Part shown: in pieces, positions 32,641 to 38,895 of the stretch | Layout of the letters: each line of letters starts with the position of its first letter | Position numbering within the stretch: the first letter of the stretch is position 1 | Source: Clostridia bacterium | Lineage (GTDB): Bacteria > Bacillota > Clostridia > Christensenellales > CAG-138 | DNA length: 40,465 nt | Assembly (NCBI GenBank): GCA_017545535.1 | Contig: JAFWMS010000019.1 | Span: forward strand, 1 to 40,465 | Direction of reading: 5' to 3' | Position numbers and translations under genes: made by a program | Notes under the pieces: model-generated | The model's database searches: none | Told to the model about the DNA's origin: nothing | The model's input: only the letters and a program-made list of their open reading frames with translations

Positions 32641-33837
32641 AGGATCGTTCAACCAGTCCGCGGCATCGATGACTCGGATGCCTTCATGCTGATATTCCGG
32701 CTGATAGGTGCGTGCAATCACCAGCTTCGGATATGCGTCTTTGATACTTAACAGCGGGGTGACTTCCCTTTCAAAGGTCTTCGGCTCGGAGATATCGTTC
32801 GCTACCTGGATATAGAGCTTCTCGCCCTGTTTCATAGCGACAAAGTCGATCTCCTTGTTATAGAGGACTCCGACATATACCTCATACCCGCGGCGGAGCA
32901 ATTCGATGGCAACGATATTCTCCAGCACGCGACCGTGATCCATATTCTTTGTTCCCAGCCTGGCAAAGCGGAAGCTCTGATCCGCCAGATAATACTTATC
33001 CTCGGAATGGAGGTATCGCTTCCCTCGGATATCATATCTCCGTATTCGATAGAACGCAAAAGCCTTACACAGGGCGTCCATGTATTTCCCAACAGTCTTA
33101 TGATCGACCTTCGTCTTATTGGAGGAGAGAGTATCTGTTATCGACCGAACGGATGTGACGTTTCCGATGTTGTCCATCAGGAAATCGATCAGCTCGTGCA
33201 GCAGAGGCTCATTCTTCAACCTGTACTTTTTCACGATATCACGGACGATCAAAGCATTTAACACTTCGCTGTTGATGTAACGGTATTTCTGCTCCTGGTT
33301 TTTATATAGATAGGAGCCGGCCATGCCGCCCTCAGTGATGTATTTTGTCAAGCTGCCGTATAGATTCTCCGAGGGGAAATAGGTGAGGTATTCCTTGAAG
33401 GAAAACGGAAACACATGGATCTCATAGGTGCGGCCGACAAACAGCGTCGCCAGATCACTGCTTTGCAGGAAGGCATTTGAACCGGTCACATAGATGTCAT
33501 ATTTCTCCTTTGCGTGCAGGCTGTTGATTGCTTTCTCAAAGGTAGAGCACATTTGCACCTCATCGACCAAAAGATAATTGTTCTTCCCGTCCTGATAATG
33601 CTCCTCAACATAACCCTCCAGAGCAAGGTATTCCATGAGGCGCTCATACTCTGTAAGGTTATAATTGATGTGGATGATATTTGCGTACGGGTCATTGGCC
33701 TGAAGCCATGCAGCCAGTGCGTCCAGCAGCTTGGACTTGCCCGATCGGCGGACACCTGTGATCACCTTGATATCCGGTGTCTGAAGAAGATCCTTCATTT
33801 CTTCCAGATATGCAGTACGTTCGATAAGCTTCATCAT
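32626..33837 (-). CDS. AAA ATPase with DUF4143 domain
   Basis: 403 residues. The AAA_14 domain (about 15-150) has Walker A T-G-V-R-R-S-G-K-S-K-L (27-37), Walker B Y-L-L-V-D-E-V-Q (88-95) and Y-V-T-G-S-N-A (sensor). The C-terminal DUF4143 domain contains a nuclease-like core, N-K-E-I-D-F-V-A then K-L-Y-I-Q-V-A, resembling PD-(D/E)XK with Gln at one position. These ATPases are abundant and often duplicated in gut bacteria; their role is unknown. The ATG at 33837 is 4 nt from GGAGG, and an adjacent ATG at 33834 would be better spaced. The gene is exactly bracketed by matching palindromes, and its last codons are part of one. Confidence 0.9.
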   Translation of the reverse strand: MMKLIERTAYLEEMKDLLQTPDIKVITGVRRSGKSKLLDALAAWLQANDPYANIIHINYNLTEYERLMEYLALEGYVEEHYQDGKNNYLLVDEVQMCSTFEKAINSLHAKEKYDIYVTGSNAFLQSSDLATLFVGRTYEIHVFPFSFKEYLTYFPSENLYGSLTKYITEGGMAGSYLYKNQEQKYRYINSEVLNALIVRDIVKKYRLKNEPLLHELIDFLMDNIGNVTSVRSITDTLSSNKTKVDHKTVGKYMDALCKAFAFYRIRRYDIRGKRYLHSEDKYYLADQSFRFARLGTKNMDHGRVLENIVAIELLRRGYEVYVGVLYNKEIDFVAMKQGEKLYIQVANDISEPKTFEREVTPLLSIKDAYPKLVIARTYQPEYQHEGIRVIDAADWLNDPVPQK

Positions 33838-33878
33838 GATCCCTCCGAGCCTATTGTAGCTGTATTATACCCTTTTCA

Positions 33879-33913
33879 TTCCCCAAAATCAAATAATTTT
33901 TGTTTTTGGGGAA
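33879..33913. repeat. Terminal palindrome of the DUF4143 cassette, right copy
   Basis: TTCCCCAAAA (33879-33888) and its complement (33904-33913), with the same TCAA inner start as the left copy. It lies 42 bases upstream of the ATPase start codon. Confidence 0.7.
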
Positions 33914-34042
33914 CGGAAGTCGGCGGAAAGAAAATCAACTTCCTCCTCTATATCCGAAATGAATCCGAAAGAAATGATCCAACGCGAAACCGAAGAAATG
34001 GTATACAAGAGAAAGAAAATGAAACCGTTACAACTTAATCTA

Positions 34043-34071
34043 TTGCTCTTTATACTCCCATAAACTATAAT
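34043..34071 (+). promoter_or_regulatory. Promoter of the ATP-grasp ligase gene
   Basis: TTGCTC (34043-34048), a 17-bp spacer and TATAAT (34066-34071). The leader to the ATG at 34110 is about 30 nt and holds GAAAGGTG. Confidence 0.7.
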
Positions 34072-34109
34072 CATTCTGGTCACAGACTCTGATAGAAAGG
34101 TGTACGAAA

Positions 34110-35108
34110 ATGGCTGTTTCTTTTGAAGGAAAAACGGCTCTTGTCGCCAACATAGATCATGGTGACGGCACTGGAGTAATAGACGAAGAGGCTGAATTTG
34201 ACAGCCCCGAAACAGTGGAGGCGATAGCTGCTTCCCTGAGAAAGAGCGGGCTTGATGTGACGGTCATAGAGGCCGGACGCGATCTTCCCGAAAAACTGAA
34301 GGCGGAGGATATCCGTTTTGTATTCAATATAGCCGAGGGCCGCGGCGGACGTGACCGCGAGGCTCAGGTTCCCGCGCTTTTATCACTACTTGATATTCCA
34401 TATTCGGGCAGCGATGCCCTTGTTATGTCGCTTACACTGGATAAGGCCATGTGTAAGCGTTTTGCTATGTCCTTCGGGGTGAGGACGTCACCGTTCTGTC
34501 TCGTATCCCCCGGACACGAGAACGATATACCGGAAATGGACTATCCGGTGATCGTAAAGCCCAATGCGGAAGGCTCGGGCAAAGGTATCTCCGAGGACTG
34601 CATAGCACAGGACCGCGATGAGCTCACAGCTATGCTGAAGAGACTTTTCGCCGATTACAAACAGGATATGCTCGTGGAAACATTTTTATCCGGCCGTGAA
34701 TTTACGGTAGGTCTCCTGGGAACGGGCGATGATGTTCAGGTATTTCCCCCTATGGAGATAGTTTACGAGCATCCCACGCAGGGCGATTACTGCGTCTACA
34801 GCTACAAAATAAAAAAAGAATTCAGAAAGCACGTGCATTATGAATGTCCGTCGGACATACCGGAGGCGCTCACCGAAATGACTGAAGCGGCAAGAACGAT
34901 CTTCAATGCTCTCGGCTGCCGTGACCTCGCAAGGATCGATTTCCGCATGGATAAGGACGGATGCCCCTGTTTTCTTGAGATAAACCCGCTGCCCGGGCTT
35001 GCTCCGAATTACAGCGATTTTCCGATGGCAGCCGAGGCGGTCGGGCTTTCCTACGACGATCTCATAGCAGCCGTTGCGGAAAGTGCTCTCTCACGTATTG
35101 AAAAATAA
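34110..35108 (+). CDS. ATP-grasp protein of the D-alanine-D-alanine ligase family
   Basis: 332 residues. ATP-grasp ligases activate a carboxylate as acyl phosphate and join it to an amine. Visible motifs are F-N-I-A-E-G-R-G-G-R (71-80), the ATP lid region V-I-V-K-P-N-A-E-G-S-G-K-G-I-S (about 147-161), and the metal-binding D-F-R-M-D and F-L-E-I-N-P-L-P-G-L (about 273-298). It differs from housekeeping Ddl at the N-terminus and is followed 19 nt later by a broken kamA, a pairing that suggests a specialised amino-acid or peptide product rather than cell-wall D-Ala-D-Ala. No vanH, vanX or vanRS genes are near, so vancomycin resistance is not supported. Confidence 0.88.
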   Translation: MAVSFEGKTALVANIDHGDGTGVIDEEAEFDSPETVEAIAASLRKSGLDVTVIEAGRDLPEKLKAEDIRFVFNIAEGRGGRDREAQVPALLSLLDIPYSGSDALVMSLTLDKAMCKRFAMSFGVRTSPFCLVSPGHENDIPEMDYPVIVKPNAEGSGKGISEDCIAQDRDELTAMLKRLFADYKQDMLVETFLSGREFTVGLLGTGDDVQVFPPMEIVYEHPTQGDYCVYSYKIKKEFRKHVHYECPSDIPEALTEMTEAARTIFNALGCRDLARIDFRMDKDGCPCFLEINPLPGLAPNYSDFPMAAEAVGLSYDDLIAAVAESALSRIEK

Positions 35109-35127
35109 ACTATTCGAGAAGGACAAA

Positions 35128-35570
35128 ATGACAAATTACGAAGAAGAATATCCTCAATGGAATGACTGGCCCTGGCAGATGCGAAACAGGGTGTTCAATG
35201 CACAGCAGCTGTCAAAATGGATACCAGTCAGCGATGAGCTCAGAAGCGAGATAGAAAGCTGCACGGTCCGCTTCCGTATGGCTGCCACTCCTTACTTTCT
35301 TTCTCTGATCGATCCGGACGATCCCGATGACCCGATCAGAAAGCAGTGTATAGTATCATCAAAGGAGCTCGAGCTCTGCCCCGGTGATATGCATGACCCC
35401 TTAAATGAAGGCGGTTCCTCGGTAACGCCGCACATAGTTCACCGGTACCCAGACAGGGTCCTCCTTCTTGTAACGACGCAGTGCGCAATGTACTGCCGCC
35501 ACTGCACGAGAAGGCGCATCGTAGGCGAGCGCGACTGCAGTCCGACTATCGAAGAACTCGATAAAGAAGC
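35128..35570 (+). pseudogene. KamA-like radical SAM lysine 2,3-aminomutase, truncated
   Basis: The gene starts well (GAGAAGG before the ATG) and follows the lysine 2,3-aminomutase family for about 147 residues: W-N-D-W-P-W-Q-M-R-N-R, L-I-D-P-D-D-P-D-D-P-I-R-K-Q, P-L-N-E-G-G-S-S-V-T-P-H and the 4Fe-4S/SAM motif C-A-M-Y-C-R-H-C-T-R-R. Homology ends after I-E-E-L-D-K, and the frame runs on to 35616 in unrelated sequence. The SAM-binding and PLP domains (more than half of the normal length of about 400) are missing, so no aminomutase activity is expected. The break joins the antisense acetyltransferase fragment tail to tail. Confidence 0.85.
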
Positions 35571-35764
35571 ACCGCTCTGCCCCATGCATGAATGTTCACG
35601 ATGCAGCCGCCGATGACATTTTTATCTTCATCCTCCACTTTGAAAACAAGCTGTTCTTCCTCTGTGTGAGGTTCCGATGGTGCCATTGAATCGCCATATA
35701 CATTGATCTTTTCTTCGATGAAGTTTTCCTCTTCCTCGGTTAATTGCTTGATCTCATATTTCAT
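35568..35764 (-). pseudogene. GNAT acetyltransferase, N-terminal fragment
   Basis: It begins at ATG 35764 with GAGGAAG upstream. About 65 residues match the start of a GNAT family acetyltransferase: K-Y-E-I-K-Q-L-T-E-E-E, then V-I-G-G-C-I-V-N-I-H-A-W-G-R-A-V-L. It is cut just where the next strand (usually L-D-I-L-W-V) and the acetyl-CoA-binding part should follow; the frame ends at 35546 in the truncated kamA. It lies 42 nt after the upstream gene on the same strand. Confidence 0.75.
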
Positions 35765-35806
35765 GTTTATTATCTTCCTCACAAATACCGATTTGTCTAT
35801 GTGTTG

Positions 35807-36337
35807 TTATCGCTTGCTCCACAGCAGGCAATCGATTTTCTTTGTGTCGCTGACCCACGCATATTCCGGAAGCAGCCGGTCAAATTCCATGATGCTTTCT
35901 CGGGCCTCGTCGGTGGTCAGATAATCGGTGTACCAGTTTACGATCTGGTCATACAGGATTACAGCATTCTGCAGCTTCTCTTCCTGTGTTTTTCCCATCA
36001 GCTCAAGGCCAAGATTCTGAAGAACGTACTGGTCCCAGATGGGTTTGGACGCATCGATCGTCGCCAGCATCTTGGAACTGAACGACGCCTCTACATTCCC
36101 GGTAATCCTATACAGTTCCGTGATGATCTGCTCAAAGGAATAATGCTCTGTCTTTGCCTTAACGAACAGATCATAGTAGTGCTGTCTCCATTCCTCATTA
36201 CGCCGGATGCGGTAATATCCGTTGAAAGCACGCCGGAATTCCGGAGAAGCTGGATCTCCACGCATGATGTCCGCATATCTATCAAGGCCGAGACCTCGAG
36301 CCAGCTGTGCCTGCAAGACTTCTTTTGCGTTGATCAT
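35807..36337 (-). CDS. Hypothetical helical protein
   Basis: 176 residues, mostly helical, without signal peptide, membrane helix or metal motif. It shows conserved-looking aromatic patterns (F-N-G-Y-Y-R-I-R-R-N-E-E-W-R-Q-H-Y-Y-D-L-F, E-H-Y-S-F-E-Q-I-I-T-E-L-Y, A-S-F-S-S-K-M-L-A-T). The family has no function that I know. A GAGGAAG ribosome binding site and a clear promoter support expression. The broken acetyltransferase gene lay downstream in the same transcript. Confidence 0.75.
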   Translation of the reverse strand: MINAKEVLQAQLARGLGLDRYADIMRGDPASPEFRRAFNGYYRIRRNEEWRQHYYDLFVKAKTEHYSFEQIITELYRITGNVEASFSSKMLATIDASKPIWDQYVLQNLGLELMGKTQEEKLQNAVILYDQIVNWYTDYLTTDEARESIMEFDRLLPEYAWVSDTKKIDCLLWSKR

Positions 36338-36414
36338 CCGAGCTTCCTCGCTTTCTAATAGGACTGGAGTGACTTCTAAACCTCTCTGTCGAATTGTTGC
36401 GAAAGATATTACAT

Positions 36415-36443
36415 ATTATACTTTCAAGCTGAAATAAAAACAA
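36415..36443 (-). promoter_or_regulatory. Promoter of the hypothetical gene at 35807
   Basis: On the minus strand TTGTTT (36443-36438), a 17-bp spacer and TATAAT (36420-36415). The 5' leader is about 70 nt. Confidence 0.65.
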
Positions 36444-36486
36444 TATGAAAAAGCAGCCTGCCGAGTGGCAAGCTGCTGAGAAGCGG

Positions 36487-36852
36487 TCAGTTGCAGATCA
36501 GTTCTTCGTTTACTATCTCCCGCACCCGTGCCTGGATGCTGTTCATGCCCTGGACCCAGGCCAGGGGATCGGCGGCTTTGAGGGCTTCGGTGAGGCCCTC
36601 GGCGCGGGAGAGCTGGGCGGTCAGGAGGTCGGCCATGGCGGCGGCATCGGCGTCGATGGCATGGAGGTGCTGTTCCAGCTGACCCGAGAGAAGCAGGTCG
36701 TCGTAGAGGAAGGGACGATGGGCCTTCAGGTAGCGCAGGCGGCGCTGGCCCCAAAGGCCCAGGGCGGGGCCGTCGTCTCCAGCGATCAGGTAGTAGTCGC
36801 CCACCAATTCGTAGTCGAGACCCGTGCGCGGGTCGGTGATGTATTTTTCCAT
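36487..36852 (-). CDS. tnpV: Transposon-encoded TnpV-like protein
   Basis: 121 residues. The TnpV family is carried by Clostridial mobilizable transposons and integrative elements; its function is not established. Diagnostic stretches are Y-E-L-V-G-D-Y-Y-L-I, G-L-W-G-Q-R-R-L-R-Y-L-K-A-H-R-P-F-L-Y, L-L-S-G-Q-L, E-A-L-K-A-A-D-P-L-A-W-V-Q-G-M-N-S-I and I-V-N-E-E-L-I at the end. The ATG at 36852 is 8 nt from AAAGGAG; the ATG at 36858 is too close. It lies 14 nt after the excisionase-like gene. A second, decayed tnpV lies outside the element at 37567-37647. Confidence 0.88.
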   Translation of the reverse strand: MEKYITDPRTGLDYELVGDYYLIAGDDGPALGLWGQRRLRYLKAHRPFLYDDLLLSGQLEQHLHAIDADAAAMADLLTAQLSRAEGLTEALKAADPLAWVQGMNSIQARVREIVNEELICN

Positions 36853-36866
36853 AGTCATGGCTCCTT

Positions 36867-37115
36867 TCAGTCGCAGTCGATTCTGTGCCGCAGCTTGTGT
36901 CGGTAGCGGCGGTAATGCTGGCCGACGATGTAATCGATGGCCCGGATCTTGGGGATGTAGTAGGTGGTGCGGATCATGAAATGCTCCACCAGACCCTGTT
37001 GCAGGAGCCTGCGGGCGGTGCTCTCGGCGATGCCGCCCAGCATGGCGCAGAACTGGCCGATGGTCAACAGGTCGGGGTAGGTTTCAAATTTGCGTTCATA
37101 CTCGAATCTGGTCAT
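36867..37115 (-). CDS. Excisionase-like helix-turn-helix protein, right end
   Basis: 82 residues. The same fold and spacing as the protein at 16517-16744: Y-P-D-L-L-T-I-G-Q-F-C-A-M-L-G-G, then R-R-L-L-Q-Q-G-L-V, then Y-Y-I-P-K-I-R-A-I-D-Y-I. It differs in the middle and has a basic tail rich in Arg, His and Tyr. AGGAGG precedes the ATG. It lies about 260 bp inside the right attachment site. With TnpV it may be the remnant of a second element or a functional part of this one. Confidence 0.8.
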   Translation of the reverse strand: MTRFEYERKFETYPDLLTIGQFCAMLGGIAESTARRLLQQGLVEHFMIRTTYYIPKIRAIDYIVGQHYRRYRHKLRHRIDCD

Positions 37116-37194
37116 GGGTTGCCTCCTGTAATGGTTTGTCAATGGCAGATGGCACGCCTGTTCCAGATGGTCCCGGAAGGCCGATTTGGGGGCC

Positions 37195-37214
37195 GTGGCC
37201 TCCGTTTGGCCTCC
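37195..37214 (+). promoter_or_regulatory. Putative integrase arm-binding repeats, right end
   Basis: GTGGCCTCC (37195-37203) and TTGGCCTCC (37206-37214), then GATTTCC. These are the same motifs as at the left end (14769-14789), in swapped order. Confidence 0.45.
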
Positions 37215-37239
37215 GATTTCCGATGTTTTTTCCGACGCT

Positions 37240-37317
37240 CCTGAAAAAGCGCTTTGTCAGGCGTTACGGACATTTTCCCTCTTTTCCTTCCAAAAGCCCC
37301 GAGTTTCCGGGCTTTTT
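37240..37317. other. Palindrome and terminator in the right end of the element
   Basis: A near-perfect 22-bp palindrome (one mismatch) is at 37240-37261. A hairpin AAAAGCCC (37292-37299) with GGGCTTTT (37309-37316) has T and A runs, so it can terminate in both directions. The gap 37116-37377 contains no gene. Confidence 0.55.
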
Positions 37318-37377
37318 CCAACTTCTCCAGGTTCTCCTCAACGGCGGCGAAAGGAACTACTTTCGCTTTGCGAAACA

Positions 37378-37435
37378 GGACTCAAAATCCCGTGGTGGCG
37401 ACACCGTGCGGGTTCGACCCCCGCTTCCGGCACCA
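37378..37435 (+). pseudogene. 3' half of host tRNA-Leu(CAA)
   Basis: It begins at GGACTCAAAA (the core shared with 14674-14683). The 3' anticodon stem TCCCG follows, then the long variable arm GGTG-GCGA-CACC, T arm GCGGG-TTCGACC-CCCGC, acceptor TTCCGGC, A and encoded CCA. Its stems pair perfectly with the 5' half at 14645-14683. It is displaced 22.7 kb from that half and has no promoter of its own. Confidence 0.9.
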
Positions 37436-37460
37436 AAGGGGCCCCATTTGGGGTCCCTTT
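37435..37460 (+). terminator. Original terminator of the split tRNA-Leu gene
   Basis: AAAGGG and CCCC pair with GGGG and CCCTTT (one G/T interruption), directly after the CCA end. Confidence 0.55.
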
Positions 37461-37496
37461 ACTGTTGTGATGGACGGGGGTCGAAGCCGCGTCAAG

Positions 37497-37520
37497 AAAA
37501 AGCTCCAGTGGAGCTTTTTT
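37497..37520 (+). terminator. Small terminator-like hairpin
   Basis: AGCTCC-AGT-GGAGCT stem (37501-37515) flanked by AAAA and TTTTT. Confidence 0.55.
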
Positions 37521-37533
37521 AGCGGCAAGGGCA

Positions 37534-37553
37534 GACCCCCGCTTCCGGCACCA
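37534..37553 (+). repeat. Second copy of the tRNA-Leu 3' end (attachment-site relic)
   Basis: Twenty bases identical to 37416-37435, covering the end of the T arm, the acceptor strand and CCA. No 5' part is attached, so it is a duplicated fragment, probably left by an earlier element. Confidence 0.75.
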
Positions 37554-37566
37554 TAGAAGGACTCTA

Positions 37567-37647
37567 ATTTGGATACAATTACAGCGAATGAACAACATCC
37601 GGGACAGGGCAACAGAGCTTGTGAATCATGAGCTGATCTATGTATGA
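37567..37647 (+). pseudogene. C-terminal remnant of a tnpV gene
   Basis: The frame ending at TGA 37645-37647 encodes W-I-Q-L-Q-R-M-N-N-I-R-D-R-A-T-E and V-N-H-E-L-I-Y-V, the recognisable end of TnpV. Everything upstream is missing. It follows the duplicated tRNA fragment by 14 bases. Confidence 0.7.
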
Positions 37648-37656
37648 GGTATCGGG

Positions 37657-37684
37657 CGGCGGGGAGCGATCCCCGCCGTTTTTA
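37657..37684 (+). terminator. Rho-independent terminator after the tnpV remnant
   Basis: Nine-bp perfect stem (37657-37665 with 37670-37678), GCGA loop and a T run. Confidence 0.85.
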
Positions 37685-37818
37685 TATCGGCACCTCGAAT
37701 TTGCATAAACCATACTAATAGTATAAAAAGCTATGATATTTTAGTATTGGCGGTGTCTTCCATTTGTATTATCTGTCAAGTATAATAACAGCAGAAACAG
37801 TCAAAGGGGGATCAACAG

Positions 37819-38895
37819 ATGAAGCTATCGCTCTCTGAAAATATACGTTCGTTTCGGAAACAACGAAAGATGACGCAGGAGAAGTTGGCCGAAGCGCTGG
37901 GGGTTACGGTCGGCGCGGTCTATAAATGGGAATCCGGACAATCACTGCCCGAGCTGAATTTGCTCGTAGAAATGGCAGATTTCTTCGATACGTCGGTTGA
38001 TATGCTGCTTGGCTACAGGATCCAGGACAACCGTCTGGATTCCGCTCTGGAACGGATCGGCGCATATTGCCAGTCGCTGGATCCGGTGGCGATTCCCGAA
38101 GCGGAAAAGGTATTGGGAAAATATCCTCATTCTTTTCGTGCCGTTTATGAATGTGCAAGTGTTTCCCTCGTTTACGGCGCCGCCAATCATGACCTGAGGC
38201 AACTCAAGCGAGCCTTGGAATTGTTCGAGCGATCAAGGATGCTGCTTCCGCAGAATGACGATCCCCGCATCAGCGACGCCACAATCTGCGGAAACCTGTC
38301 GATCGTCCGGTTCCTGCTCGGCGAACAGGAAAAGAGTCTCGAACTGTTGAAGAAAAACAATGCCGGTGGCATTTTCAGCAGTGATATCGGGGCATTCCTG
38401 TCGATCTATGGGGACGCCCCGGAAGAAGCTGGTCCTTTTTTGTCTGAAGCATTGTTATCGGGAGCATCCACCCTTTTCACCGCGATTCTCGGGTATGTGT
38501 TCCTGTATCGCTCCAGAAACGACTGGGCTTCGGCTATGGACATCCTTTCCTGGGGAATAGGTCTCCTGACCGGACTGAAGGAAGAGAACAAACCGGATTT
38601 CCTGGAAAAAACGCTTGCGGAAATGCTTGTTTTATTTGCTTATGTCCAAGCGAAGATTGGTATGCAGGAAGAATCATCAGATTCGTTAAAGAAAGCTCTG
38701 ACGATGGCACTTCGTTTCGATGCCATGCCTGATTACAGCCTGAAAGCAATGCGTTTTGCTGAACACATGGATCAATCGACAGTTTTCGATATACTCGGTG
38801 CGACCGCTTCGGAAAGTATAAGCAACTTGATCGGCCTTCTGAAGGATCAGAGATTCGCCGATCAATGGGAGGAGGCAACAAGGAATGAAAAGTGA
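37819..38895 (+). CDS. XRE-family regulator with C-terminal TPR-like region
   Basis: 358 residues. The N-terminal HTH_3 domain (about 5-62) has I-R-S-F-R-K-Q-R-K-M-T-Q-E-K-L-A-E-A-L-G-V-T-V-G-A-V-Y-K-W-E-S-G and D-M-L-L-G-Y. The remaining about 280 residues are helical repeats of the TPR kind, as in peptide- or ligand-sensing regulators. AAAGGGGG precedes the ATG. A TATAAT at 37781-37786 is a likely -10, but the -35 is weak, so the promoter may need activation. The gene overlaps the MFS gene by 11 bases, so it probably controls this exporter. Confidence 0.88.
   Translation: MKLSLSENIRSFRKQRKMTQEKLAEALGVTVGAVYKWESGQSLPELNLLVEMADFFDTSVDMLLGYRIQDNRLDSALERIGAYCQSLDPVAIPEAEKVLGKYPHSFRAVYECASVSLVYGAANHDLRQLKRALELFERSRMLLPQNDDPRISDATICGNLSIVRFLLGEQEKSLELLKKNNAGGIFSSDIGAFLSIYGDAPEEAGPFLSEALLSGASTLFTAILGYVFLYRSRNDWASAMDILSWGIGLLTGLKEENKPDFLEKTLAEMLVLFAYVQAKIGMQEESSDSLKKALTMALRFDAMPDYSLKAMRFAEHMDQSTVFDILGATASESISNLIGLLKDQRFADQWEEATRNEK

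Larger units (their letters stand above)
14674..37387. mobile_element. Integrative mobilizable element in tRNA-Leu(CAA), about 22.7 kb
   Basis: The ends are direct repeats GGACTCAAAA at 14674-14683 and 37378-37387, the anticodon stem-loop of the split host tRNA. Inside are a tyrosine integrase next to the left end, excisionase-like proteins at both ends, ParB-like, MobV relaxase, oriT and RepA-like genes, then cargo (DUF6076, DUF4209/HEPN-like, hsdRMS with accessory genes, DUF4143 cassette, ATP-grasp ligase, broken genes, TnpV). No conjugation channel genes are seen, so transfer would need a helper. GGCCTCC repeats near both ends (14769-14789, 37195-37214) could be integrase arm sites. The cargo is AT-richer than the backbone from about 20500 onward. 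Confidence 0.88.

Noticed and set aside
34110..35108. Vancomycin-resistance ligase
   Set aside because: There is no vanH, vanX, vanR or vanS neighbour, and the gene pairs with a kamA fragment instead.
35128..35616. Functional short radical SAM enzyme
   Set aside because: The sequence follows lysine 2,3-aminomutase up to an abrupt break and lacks most of the catalytic barrel and the PLP site.
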